Assembly (NCBI RefSeq): GCF_052324685.1
Contig: NC_135223.1
Span: 23,773,369-23,837,368 of the forward strand
Length of the DNA: 64,000 nt
Origin: Brachyhypopomus gauderio
Taxonomy: Eukaryota; Chordata; Actinopteri; Gymnotiformes; Hypopomidae
Reading direction: 5' to 3'
The notes under the pieces are model-generated. The model was given only the letters and a program-made list of their open reading frames with translations. It had not been told where the DNA came from and did not search any database. The position numbers were made by a program, and so were the translations under genes. Shown here one piece after another: positions 36,291 through 48,500 of the stretch. Within the stretch, counting starts at the first letter, position 1, and every line of letters starts with the position of its first letter.

Positions 36291-39200
36291 CAGCTCAGGT
36301 CTGCATCCTTTTCTGACCTGGAAGACCTCCAGAGATTTAATATTACCTGCTAATCTCATAAAGCAACATACACGAGAGCTTGGCAGAACAGAGCTAGGGT
36401 ACCTCAAGAACTTCACATTTCATCTATATGACAAATTATAATGCACAGCTTACATTCAGAGATACCTGAAACATCACTTGTTTTATTACGGTAAAGTTGC
36501 ATCTCTATTCCTTGTTTTCTATTTATTAGTGTAATCCTTAGCTATTGTTCAAATGTTGACTGACTGGTTGACAAATCATTCTAAAGTCACACACACAAGT
36601 TGTAATTTAAGGTTGAAGTAACTGTGATACTTCAAGACATTTTCATACACACACAACTGTTATCTTTCTGAGAACAGCTAAAAAGTAGTAGATACTCGGG
36701 AAGAGTAAAACAATACTGCCCCATTTAAGACTCTCCATTAATCTCACTTTTTTGGCACAGCTGACATTTACTTCAGATAACTTTAATTATTGCTGTTTTA
36801 TGCTTCTCTTGAGTATATTAAAAGTTATTATATTCAATTTTATATGGCTACAACAGAACCAGCCCCAAAGACCATGAGCTCCATGATGTCTGGATTTACT
36901 GTGATTTTACTGTGGAACTGAGGAAGGGACCATTGTGTCTAATGACAGTAAAAGTCATGTTGAGAAGTTCATGGTTTGTTTAACTGCAGGGCAAACCAAT
37001 CTTGTGTCGCATTAGGCATGTATGAAATCACCGGAGTGTAATAAACACGTCTGAAATTGGGAAGACATTGGTTCCCCAATTACACTGATCTCTGTGGATG
37101 TGTATCAGTCTGTACTGATCTCATGGCTAAGTCACTGATGGGAGAGGGGGTGGATAGAGTATTTGAAGGTGTATGTTATAAATAAGTATTTAATTAAAGC
37201 TCTGTTCATAATAATCATCTCTCCATCACTAGAAATAAATTCAGGATCTTCTTCTGTCCTTATTCATTAAGGCCCGAGCATGAAATACAATCCCGTTCTG
37301 ACGTCACCACACACACAGAATTATATTTAATTGTAGGGATTTCGGTCTTCTTATGCTCGAATCATACCATTATCATTCATTAAAATCACCACTACTGAAT
37401 GTTTCCATTAAAAGGTCAGAAAATATGTGAATCTTATACCCTTCTGCTGCCACTAGAGAGCAGTGTTTGTCAAATACATTGAGGCAATCGTCTAAACAAA
37501 TAACGTTCGTTGCATTCCTGCATTGTAGTAATAACGACTTGTAAAACATGGTGTGATAGGACATAGTGTGCAAAGCGTGTGTACAACAAATGAGACTCTC
37601 CAATCACACCAAGTCCAGACATTATGAAACTCATGATGAAAAACAAAAATAAAATGTAATATGTTAAGAGGCAAAAACACAGGTACCTGAAGAACCTTCT
37701 GTTGCAGGCTCGATCGCCAGCTGTGCCAACATATTAAAAAACATTTTTATATGTACTGCCTCTTTTTCTACACCCCAAATAGCAGCATTGATGTTAATGT
37801 ATTTGCTAGTGGTCTGCACATGTGAAGAGGTTAAATGAATACACTCACATGGTAGTCCGAGACAGTGTGAAAAACACACCAGGTCCAGTTTCAGATAAAT
37901 AAGCAGGCTGACAAATCCCACAGGGATCAGACAGAAGAGCAAACTGGACATGAAACCAGGCAGAAATGTGAAACAAGTGCAAATGTAAGCAATGGCTTGG
38001 GAATGCCAGACAAAAGCTGTATGGAACTTCACAAAGACAGACGGTCAAGAAATAGACAGATGCACAGGTGAACCTAATAAATGGGTGAGCAGCTACAAAA
38101 AGGATGATTATGGGAAATGTAGTCCACATGAGGCAGGTTAAAGGCCACAGATGTCAAACTTACTTTACAATGTTTTATTTAGCAGAATCAAGTTTGCATT
38201 TGCATTCACAAAAATATGACTGATTGTCCATTGTCATTTAACAGTACAAAAACTCCCAAATCCTTGTTCATTAACTGTTGTCATTATTTCACCCCTATAA
38301 CCAGATAAATATTACAAATATGTGCTCATTCATTATCCTTTGTGTGTAACACAGAATGTAAATAATGGCCTCAAAATGGGATAATTTCTCAAACACCTAG
38401 TGAGATAATGTGTATAATAAAGCCATTGTGATTTCTCCTGCCACACACAGCTCACTTTAATATTCTTAATTCAATCCATGTCATGAAGACAGTCTGAGAT
38501 TACTTGTGTTTTGTGACAAGGCAAATTATACTGGAAGGAATAATTATTTTCACCTCAGAACTCAATGTACTGTATGCTCTGAGGTGCTTTTCTGTGTAAT
38601 CCAGGTTCATAGAGTGCTTATTTGAGGAACCGGCAGGCCAGACCAAACCAGTCTGGCTTCTCTTCTGACCTTTCTCATCAACAAGTCACTTCAGCTCACA
38701 GTACTGCTTTCTTATGTTTAGGGTTGGTTTTTCCACACTGCTTTAACTCTAGAGAATGTTGTGAATGAAAGTCTCAGGAGGCAATTTCTGAAATACTCAG
38801 AAATCCATCAGGGACCAACAACCTTGCCATGGTCAGATTACATTTTTGTTCATTCAAATGGTTCATGTTTCTCATTCTTCACAAACTTCACAGGTTGTGC
38901 AGGTGAGCGCAAAGGCAAGTATATTTTCCATAAAGTTGTTTTTCATGAGCAGCCGAGAAAGGAATAAACACTTGAAGGGGATCATTAAGTTGACTGACGA
39001 CACTTGTAGCAAATCACCAGCAGCTAGCGGTATAGCCAAGGTAAACGAATTTAAACAGAGAAGTGGAAGCGTATAAATCATCTCAGCAAAAACAAATTTG
39101 ACTTCTCAGAGTAAATCGGTTCAGCGGGATCGTGCTGAATATGCAGCATGTACTTTAAAGCCATTTTTATTTGTGAGTTTATGCAGCACATCTAGGTCAA

Positions 39201-39432
39201 ATACGTTCCTGGGCCTTACTTTACTGATAGGATAAAAGTGCCCAGTGTGCCCCCAGTTTAACCTCATTACTTTATTGAACCTAACTTCAGTGAACAGAGA
39301 CATTAGACCTGCTACATTCCCCATCAAAGTGACCAATCTAAGCAAGAGTGCCTGTCTAACCTGCTCTTGGTAGCAGGCATCATACACGTGTTCATCCTCA
39401 CTGCAGGGTGGTCTGGAAAAGGAGGGTAGGGG

Positions 39433-39895
39433 ATAAGAGTAGTGGTTTATCAGGATATTAGATCCAGCTTTATGAGAGATGTGGTTTATCAGGATATTAG
39501 ATCCAGCTTTTTAAGAGTTGTGGTTTATCAGGACATTAGATCCAGCTTTATAAGAGTTGTGGTTTATCAGGACATTAGATCCAGCTTTATAAGAGTAGTG
39601 GCTTATCTGGACATTAGATTCGGCTTTATAATAGTAGTGGCTTATCAGGACATTAGATTCGGCTTTATAATAGTAGTGGCTTATCAGGACATTAGATCCA
39701 GCTTTATAAGAGTTGTGGTTCATCAGGACATTAGATCCAGCTTTATAAGAGTTGTGGTTTATCAGGACATTAGATCCAGCTTGATAAGAATTGTGGTTAA
39801 TCAGGACACTAGATCCAGCTTTATAAGAGTAGTGGTTTATCAGGACATTATATCTAGCTTTATAAGAGTAGTGGCTTATCAGGACATTACAAACG
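39433..39895. repeat. minisatellite, unit about 39 bp, about 12 copies
   Basis: Tandem units have the core GTGGTTTATCAGGACATTAG followed by ATCCAGCTTTATAAGAGTT. Unit length is a multiple of three, so open frames run through it on both strands without coding significance. It sits about 0.2 kb beyond the predicted vim poly(A) signal. Confidence 0.95.
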
Positions 39896-40098
39896 TGCAG
39901 TTTTATCCTATCAATCACTATACCTAACTGAAGGTGCACTGATACATCTGAAAATCACTGCTGCTTCTCACACCCTCCACCTCAAATATCAATGCTCACT
40001 CAAGGTCAGTATAATGAATGTGTGAAGAATTTGTTAGAGACCATCTGGACATGCAAAATTTTAAGGCACAATGTCTCCATATTTCTTTTTCTCAAAGG

Positions 40099-40104
40099 TT
40101 TATT
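40099..40104 (-). terminator. vim: predicted vim poly(A) signal
   Basis: AATAAA on the minus strand (plus TTTATT) lies about 340 bp beyond the vim stop codon, a plausible 3' UTR length. Other AATAAA-like hexamers cannot be excluded. Confidence 0.45.
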
Positions 40105-40440
40105 GATGTTGACCTAGTGAAAGCAGTTTTGGTGTTTATGAGACATAATTCTTCTAGATTTTGGTAATCTTGTAATAGCATACAAAACAAAGCAGCTACT
40201 CAGATTATTGCTGTAGTCTAGTACAGTGTAAACTAACAAAAATACTGCGTGAAGTATTGGCCTACTATTCTGCTCAATCACAACTGTATCTGCAGATTTT
40301 TCTAGAATAGCAAAAAGGCACTTGAAAGCTATTGTTGTTTGTTTTCCTCACACAGAAACAACAAAAATACCTCAGCCTCTAGCACTACATCTTTGTCCAC
40401 TCAGTGCCTGTCTCCTCCACACCTGTCTTTCACATGCAGT

Positions 40441-43400
40441 TCATTCCAGCTCTTCACGATGCTGGCTGGACTCATTAATTACCTGCCACAGGACACATGG
40501 AAGACAAAAAGGGTTATTTTATGTAAATAAATACTGTATAATAATGTCACATGTCATGGGGTTTACTTACATGCCCATCTCTTGTTTCTATGGTTTTAAT
40601 CATCACCTTCTTAGACAGGTTCTCCATCATTGGTCTGGTTTCCATCATGGTTTCTGGAGAGAAAGGATTTTTCTGAAAGCCCACAAAGTGAAAACTTATT
40701 CCACTATAATGCAGTAGCAAATTTGTCTTTTAAAAGTGAATCAGAAAGTCACATTTTAAGGTCAGGATGGTTTACTCTTGTGCTTTGCTAGAACTGGCTG
40801 TATTTCTGTAGTTCTAAAAAGATCCCAGTCAGCACTGCAATTATCTTGTACTGAACTTTACCTCTCAGATTAAAGGAAGACAGGTTAGGCACTGGTGTGG
40901 TGATTCTGAAAAGGAGATCTGGATTTAGTGTCACATGTAAAACCTCAGAAATCCTAATCTCCATGGCAAACACTCCTAATCTGTAATCCTGAGAAGAAAG
41001 CTCCAACAATAGCAAAAACAAACCTAAACCTCACAGCAACTGCAGACACGCACAAACACATTCTGAACTAACAATCTAGTCCATTGCGATTAGTACACAA
41101 TCCATAACATTTATGTCCAGAATAATAAATTAGATGAACTTTGAGCATGATGAGATGGACTAGTTTTCAGGGTGAATGTTAGCAGAGTTTTGTCCTGACC
41201 TGCTCTCTTCTCCTTCTAGAAGCTTCCTGTAGGTGGCGATCTCAATGTCTAGGGCCATCTTAACATTGAGCAGGTCCTGGTACTCGCGAAGGTGGCGGGC
41301 CATCTCCTCTTTCATGTTCTGGATGTCCTCCTCAAGGTGGGCTACAGTGTCCTGGTACCCAGACACCTCCACGCCAAAGCCGTCCTCAAGATCCTTCATC
41401 TGGCGCTCCAGGGAGTCGTTCTGACCACGAGCGAAGAGAGGCGGGTTAAAGCCCGGTGCCCTGCGGGTGAGGACCTCACATGGAGCTTAAGTGCACGACC
41501 ACTCACCGTGCCTTTAAGAGTGTCCACCTCGCAGGTCAGCGTCTGGATCTGCCGCCGGTACTCGTTGGTCTCCTGCTTGGCATTACGCAGGGCTTCAGAG
41601 TTTCGCGCAGCAGCCTCTGATAAATCAGCAAACTAGAGAGAGAGAAAGAAAGAGCAAGGGGGCGTGGCCTTTCATTCGAAACTAGACCACTACACAAACA
41701 ACAAATGATGCTATAAAACCATAATGTGAAAGGAAAATGAAATTATTAAAGGCTTTGGCTTTTGTCAACCTGTCTGGCTTCAAGCTACTGTTTAATTAGC
41801 ACTGAATGAATGAATCCTTGCTAACAGGGTTGGTCTAAGCAGCATATTAGGTCAGCCTGCTTCTCAGGGAAAAGGAAGCAGTAATCCATTAACGTTGTCA
41901 ATACTATGACTGTCAGTCACATTTCAAAGCTGTCCAATAATCCATTGTGTGGAATGCTTTCAGTAATTGGCCATCTGTTCTCTCTAGTGAATGAAACCCA
42001 CTATTACCATCTGCTGTGCCTTAACCCAGAGGGAAGCCATCCACTACACACCACCAATTTCAGGACAGACACTTGTATGCCTTAAAGCTAAAGGTAACAT
42101 AAACACAATAATACACCACACCAGTTTCTGATCTGAAGGATAATATTTAAATGTTACAATATATTATGCAACTGTTAATGTTCTGAACAACTGTTTGCAA
42201 AAGCATTAAACAACCTTTGACTAACTTATCTGTCACAAATCGTATCATTATTGAAATAGTCAGAACTATTAGGTAATTTATACATATTCTCTTTCAGAAA
42301 GAGAAGCAATATCTTTGAAGCTGAGTCATACTCCACTAATATACACACCTTGGACTTGTACCATTCCTCTGCCTCATGGATGTTTTTAGTGGCCAGACTC
42401 TCATACTGCAGCCGGACGTCCCGCAGGGCAGCGGTCAAATCAGGCTTGGCCACCTCCATGTTGATCTGGACATGTTGGTCATGAACCTGAGCCTGCAGCT
42501 CCATAATCTCCTAAAGAGGGGTCACGCAGACATGTGTATCATCGTCTTGTGCATTGCAATCATTGCCTTGTTCCTAAAATTAAGGTAATGAGTAAAAAAA
42601 TATAAAAGAAAATAAATTAAACAATTAAATTAAAATGTATATGGTTATGGATAATTAGTCTATTTAAAATTTTTTATTTACGTGGTGTTTTGGTCAGCCA
42701 TGTGGATGCTTGATCCTGTGTTTCACCCTCTCGCCCCACTACCACCTTCATTCTCTTCATGTGATTTCTTAACCTCTGCTGAGCATTTAATCTCCATGCA
42801 AATCTTCCCTGACAATCTACGTGGGCTCAGTGAGAGTTTGTGTTGCATACAGGAGAGGAGTGGAACATAGGCCTTGCACAGGGGTCACAACAGGTCAGAG
42901 TTCACTGCCACAGGGGTCACAACAGGTCAGAGTTCACTGCCACAGGGGTTTAAATACCTCGTCATGAAGCTTCTTCATGAAAGTGATCTCCTCTCGAAGA
43001 GACTCCAGCTTCCGCTCCAAGTCTAGACGCACCAGTGATGCATTATCCACATCATTTGAACACAGTATACATGTAATACATCAATTCAGTGCGAACGAGA
43101 TTTTGACACGATTTCATTTCACAAGCCTTCGCCTCATTAGTTTGGACTCCAGAATCAAATACATGTTCATGCTCTTATTCTCTGCTAAATACAGTACTGA
43201 ATGAATTCAATAAGACCAGCTCTTTGGCCCCTGACAGTGTCTATGTTCCTTTGTTTATCTGGAACATCACAGGCGGTACTGACAGATACCCTTGAACACA
43301 TCCTCTTATTGTGTTCTTCCAGTGTCTGAGGTTGCCCCCCAAGCTAAACGTAGTACCGTCCACCCAGACAACAGCTTGTTTTGTCATCTACCCACATGCC

Positions 43401-44563
43401 CCCACCACCAACACAGAAACAGTGCCAGAGTGAAATCCGCTTTCCTACCATAAGCTCCAGTGACAAAGCTGCACATAGAGCAATTGGCCTAACCCTGACA
43501 CTGGACCACAGACGCTCAGTACCACCAGGGAGACTAGTCCCCACTGCTAATCACTCCCAGCACCACTGTGGTTTCAGCATATCACTAACAGCTGCTGACA
43601 ACACCTCTCAGTGAGGTTTTCAAGATACAATAAACTAGAAGCAAAATCAGTATTTTCAGTCTAGTCATGAGTAGAGACAGATCTACTTGTTTGGTGATGG
43701 TTTGGTTTTGTTCGTGGAGGAAACGTACCTGTCTGAAGCTTTGGAGGTTGTTTTCAGCATCTTCTCTTTGAAGCATTTCCTCCTGAAGCCTGTCAAAGAC
43801 ACAGAAGCATTACAACACTCACATTACCTTCTCTTCTTATACAGCCATTGCTTCCTAACATACATAGACTCATATGTGTTTTTGTAATATTTCCTATGAT
43901 GATATAATTTTGTATATATATAAAATTGTACTAGCTATAAATATATTAATAAACTAGAAACTGAAATAGTGGGCAAATGCATCGGGAACACTGGAACCAA
44001 AAAACGTTTCTTGTGAAGATTTATACATACTTCTCTTTAAGGCGATGAATATCCTCTCCCAGATTATCTCGGTCCAGTTCCACCCTTGATTTTTCGTTGG
44101 TGAGCTGGTCCATTTGACATCGCAGTTCTCTCATCTCGTTCTCGTAAAGATCCCCAACACGGGACGTGCCTCTCCCTTTCAGCTGATCCAGCTCCGCTAT
44201 TAAAATTTTGTTCTGTTGCTCCAGAAATCTCACCTTTTCTATGTAACTGGCAAACCTGTCGTTGAGATGTTGCATCTCAGCTTTCTCATTGGTGCGACTT
44301 GCTTTGAATTCGGTGTTGATGGCATCGGACAGGGCGAAGTCCGCCGCATCTGTCCCCAGCCTGGGCAAGGGTGCGCCGCGCAGTCTGGAGCTCCTGCTCC
44401 CAAAGACGGATGGAGGCGCAGAGGGAGCCCAGGAGAGCCGCGGTGCGCGCACAGGGCTACAAAACTGACCACTTGAAAATGTGGACCGAGCCATCCCTGG
44501 TCTCTCTCCACCAAACATCCTGGTGTAGGAGGAAGACTGTCGGTTAGTTGTTCTGTTAGCCAT
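40441..44563 (-). CDS. vim: vimentin, type III intermediate filament protein (complete)
   Basis: Vimentin builds the cytoplasmic intermediate filament network of mesenchymal cells. Coding exons (minus): 44563-44031, 43789-43729, 43053-42958, 42510-42349, 41632-41507, 41420-41200, 40905-40862, 40653-40571, 40482-40441; 1368 bp, 455 codons plus TGA. Several exon sizes (61, 96, 162, 126, 221, 44) match those I recall for mammalian VIM. The head has SSYTRMFGG. The rod starts [20 protein letters not shown] and ends [17 protein letters not shown], the helix-termination motif. The tail has [13 protein letters not shown], then [18 protein letters not shown] and ends HREELE. The head and tail fit vimentin better than desmin or peripherin. 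Oddities: exon 3 lacks a canonical AG acceptor (see findings), and there are extra cysteines in head and coil 1. The gene is divergent from trdmt1. Confidence 0.96.
42877..42952. repeat. 32 bp tandem duplication in vim intron 3
   Basis: The unit CACAGGGGTCACAACAGGTC followed by AGAGTTCACTGC occurs twice in succession, with a partial third copy. It lies within 10 bp of the exon 3 donor. Confidence 0.9.
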
Positions 44564-44612
44564 TTGGTGGTCGCTTCTTTTCGGCTTTCTGCTGTCAACG
44601 CCCACTAGGTGC

Positions 44613-44671
44613 TCACGTCCCACTAAACTGGATCACTGGCCCGGTCACGTCCCACTGGATCACTGGCCCGG
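44613..44671. repeat. tandem duplication in the vim 5' UTR / core promoter
   Basis: Two copies of TCACGTCCCAC(TAAAC)TGGATCACTGGCCCGG differ by a 5 bp insertion. Both lie between the predicted transcription start and the vim ATG. Confidence 0.85.
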
Positions 44672-44695
44672 TGGTGCTGGAGGGTGCGGGCTGGT

Positions 44696-44702
44696 CTTTA
44701 TA
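44696..44702 (-). promoter_or_regulatory. vim: vim TATA box
   Basis: The minus strand reads GGGGTATAAAGACC, with TATAAAG at 44702-44696, 133 bp upstream of the ATG. Transcription should start near 44670. Mammalian VIM also has a TATA-containing promoter. Confidence 0.7.
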
Positions 44703-44713
44703 CCCCGCTCCCT

Positions 44714-44721
44714 ATGCAAAT
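44714..44721. promoter_or_regulatory. octamer motif ATGCAAAT upstream of the vim TATA box
   Basis: The plus strand reads CCTATGCAAATAAC. ATGCAAAT is the POU-factor octamer, here about 12 bp upstream of the TATA box. Function is inferred from position only. Confidence 0.45.
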
Positions 44722-45335
44722 AACATAACGGTGCAGGGGGACGTGGCTCGGGAATCCGGGACAATAGACCGTGGACATAAAACTGGGGCAAGCGTTTATT
44801 TTTATAATGAAATGAAACTTACGCATTATACAGTTAGTTAGGTCGTTTGTTTATTGTATTGTATAGTCATGATCTTTTTCTCTCATATCCTCCCAAGTAA
44901 TGGCTTATTGCAGCTTCAAGTCCTCTTCTGAAATTCCTTAGCCTACTACAGGTCCACAAGGCAGGAGTTCAAGTTCGTTATTTTCGCCATGGACAAGGGA
45001 AAACGCTTTTGTATCAGCTGGATGAACATACATAAACAACACAAAACACTGTGCACCAGGCAAAACTTTGTCATTTATTCTGATTAAATTTGTTGATTCT
45101 CCTATAATCACCATAAGTGAAATTTGTGAAGAAAATATTTAAAAGCTTGAACTGTACAAATAACCTTTACCGTCTACTGTATGAGCACCTGACACGCCTC
45201 GGAAAGTCGGACTTTATCGGAAAACCCGAGTTTCTTATTAATAGCCTAAATACGACGTTGTGACCATTGAGGTGAAATGGAAAACCTATTATAGACTATT
45301 AATAATACATAATCTCAATAATAACGTATTTTTCT

Positions 45336-45372
45336 TTCTTTCTCTTTCTTTCTTTCTTTCTTTCTTTCTTTT
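45336..45372. repeat. (CTTT)n tetranucleotide tract in the vim/trdmt1 spacer
   Basis: About nine CTTT units, 130 bp upstream of the trdmt1 ATG. Confidence 0.9.
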
Positions 45373-45500
45373 TCAGAGGTTTTCTCTGAATCTGACATAG
45401 GCGGAACCTTCATTCGTGAGTTGTTTCTACAGGGACCTTTATCGTCAGCACACACACCCGGGCAGCGCTGTCAGGCGTGTGTACTCTACTGTGTGTGACT

Positions 45501-48500
45501 ATGGAGAGACTCCGTGTTTTAGAGCTGTACAGTGGCATTGGCGGCATGCATTATGCGCTGACAGGTAAGGTTGTTGCTTGCATTTTGGGTATTCGGAGAG
45601 TACATATATAAAACCTAATTTAGGTGCTTAATTTTTATGCTAATCCTTCTATCCCCTTCTGTCATCAATCATAAGTGATTGAGATTCAGTTGAGATTGGT
45701 AGCTATACTGTATATTGTAATATATATTTTATGCCGAATGCATTTTTTATTTCTTGTTCATCTTTAGAGAGCTCAGTAGACGCTGAGGTGGTTGCAGCAG
45801 TGGATGTGAACACAACAGCCAATGAAATATATAAACACAACTTCCCCAATACTTTGCTTCTACCCAAGACCATCGAAGTGAGAACCAGCTCCCAACTTGT
45901 TGTTTTGGTTTTGCAGATAATCAGTCTGAAGATCACAGGTTACCTTACCACAGAAGGCCTAGCACATTGTGCCTGATGTTTTATACATGTTTTACAGTTT
46001 TCTGGTCTCAATTGAACCGGAGTTAGAGGACAGAATAAGTACCTAAAACAGAAACAGCTGGTGATAAGCCTAGTGTCCTCATTTCAAACAGTCAATGATC
46101 TGGCCGCACTGTAAATGAAAATCTTACTAGAGCAAACATGCAATACTCAAAAGTTCCAGTCAAATACAAAAAATGCTATAAACTGGTTATATAGTTGGTC
46201 AGTTATATAAAAAGTATGCATTCGATTTCATTAGATAAATTATGCATAACATCCACAGTAGTGGTGGTGGGGTGTTTTTGTTTTTGTACTACCACGTGTC
46301 ACCACCAGGACAAGCAGGCTTTGACAATGTCATCATCCTCTTGTCTTCTCACAGTCTCAGACTAAAATGGAGGAAAGGGTTTTATTTGGATCAAAGTCTT
46401 ACACACACCTGTAGGATATGTGTGAATAATAAGAATAGCTGTACCAAAATTGTCTAATGTGATATTAATCCTATATCCAATCCTATTAATTAGACCCTAA
46501 ACATATTAATACACACACAACATGCATGTATGTGTTTATGTATGATTTATGTAAATCAATGTTAAGATTCCATTTCATAAAAATCTAAGTATAAACTGAT
46601 GTAGCAAAGTAAACCTCATAGCAAACGATGCTATTGGCAATTAATGACACTATTAGCCAAAGGCCAATACTTTGCCCAAAGTCATTTTCAGTGATTGAAA
46701 CGCACTTAATTTTTGACAGTTACAAAATAAACCTTTTCTCTCCTATAACATTTTTATATGTTCATTTAGACCCATTCCCACCTCATCTCATGACTGTTAG
46801 TAGTAGATCTCAAGTGAAAGAGTAACTTTGGTCAGATTTAGTGTTGGGTAAAGGTCACATGCCTTGTCAGCAGGGGGAATGATGCACCAGCCTCTGGCAT
46901 CTTTCCCTTGAGTGTGTCTCAGGACGTTTTGAGTTATCGTGCAAGTGATAACAAAGTTTCACCTGAGCCCAGTATTGTTTGATATTCTACATTAGCAGCT
47001 GAACCCTGATTGTCTAGATTTCCTACAAACAATTGTCATTATTGCATCCAGCTTTTGAATTATTGAGTAATTAGAAAATGTATTTTTTTGGTTTAGTGAT
47101 GACATATTGTTGAATCAGCATAGGGGAAGCATTTAACTGTTATCTGCATATTGTTTGTCATTCTCATGTCTTCAGAGCCTTATATATAGTCATAAATTGA
47201 AAATGTCTGTGCATTGTATGTGGAATTTATCCTAGCCATTTGACTTTGTTTCCTTCAGGGAATGACATTAAATGATTTCAACAAACTGGACTTTAATATG
47301 ATTTTGATGAGCCCGCCATGTCAGCCTTTCACTAGGTAAATACAACTTTTAATCACCTTTCCATTTGTCACCACTGACAGTTTAAATAAACACTATTTTT
47401 TTCTCCTCTGCCCTTTCAGGATTGGGTTACAGTGTGATGTATCTGACCCCAGGACAAAAAGCTTTCTATATATCTTGGACATTCTTCCAAGGTCAGAGAT
47501 CAGACTATACCTTCTCTACAGATCCAGTCTGATAATGAAGACCTATATCAGTTTATATAGATGATATATAGATCTATTTTTTCTTCCAAACAATGCCTTA
47601 GTCTGTGGAAAAGTATTTGTAAATATATCTAATCTGTTTTTGATCTGGTCATTTTGACACACTATGTCCTTATGCGATGTCTGTAGGCTTAACAAGTTGC
47701 CACGGTTCATTCTGCTGGAGAATGTGAAAGGCTTTGAAACGTCCTCTGCAAGGTAACCCGGGCGATGGGGCAGACCTTCTGCATGCGAGGTTGCTATGGT
47801 TACATGGCTGTCAGCCAGTCTCTCCTCATGCCTAACTTGAAATATAGGATCCAAGATGGATCAAGGACTTTGGATCCAAGATGCTATTCACAAGGAAAAA
47901 AAGTCAACCATCGAAAGAAAAAAAAAGTTTTGGTTTTGAACTTTTCAAGAAATACAGTTGCTCTGTATACAGTGTAATCTGACTTTTTCTCCTTTTCACA
48001 GAGATGCTTTGATAAAGACTTTGACAGATTGTAAATACAGTTTTCAAGAGCTGATGATTTCACCCACTTGTGTAAGAATTTTATCTACATTATATCCAAG
48101 TGATGTTTTAATACTACAGTTTTTTTTAGCTACAGTTGATAATCCAAAATAATGAAACAGACCTTTAATTAAATAATAAAATAATATTATTTAATTTAAA
48201 TAATTTAGTTATTGTGATCAAGTCAGTGTGATAAAAGTATACATACCAAGAATGTACCTGTGATAGTGTAGACAGGCTATGTGGCACGTGTCAGGTACTG
48301 ACACTCATATTATTATTTTAGTATATTACCTCATTTTGCTATTTAACATGTCTCTACAGATAGGAATACCAAATTCAAGACTACGTTATTTCCTTGTTGC
48401 CATGGCACCTCCGGGGTCCTTCTCGTTTCAGACAACAGCAGAGGTAAATCCTGGTACAGTAATAAAACATTTACACATTTACTATCTGGTTTCACCTCAC

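Larger units (their letters stand above)
28447..40098. other. intergenic region between pde1c and vim
   Basis: About 11.6 kb between the pde1c long-form start and the vim 3' end. It holds pde1c 5' UTR and promoter sequence nearest 28.5 kb, the minisatellite 29363-30045, TA tracts, a Penelope-like relic (32060-33475), a Tc1 relic with an internal minisatellite (34965-36290) and the minisatellite 39433-39895. Minus-strand open frames at 30719-31027 and 37664-38129 have no recognisable homology. No gene is supported. Confidence 0.6.
44564..45500. promoter_or_regulatory. divergent vim / trdmt1 intergenic promoter region
   Basis: The vim start codon (minus) and the trdmt1 start codon (plus) face away from each other across 937 bp. 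The vim side has a TATA box and octamer (listed separately). The trdmt1 side has no clear TATA box near its start, and a (CTTT)n tract lies at about 45336-45372. The same head-to-head order is known in other vertebrates. Confidence 0.6.

Noticed and set aside
37664-38129. Overlapping hydrophobic minus-strand frames with a GTGAGT donor near 37850, resembling membrane segments
   Set aside because: Two different frames look equally plausible, no acceptor and partner exons could be chained to them, and no family is recognised.
39442-39939. 161- and 142-codon frames on opposite strands (VVYQDIRSSFIR-type)
   Set aside because: Unit length of 39 bp is divisible by three, so both strands stay open by arithmetic.
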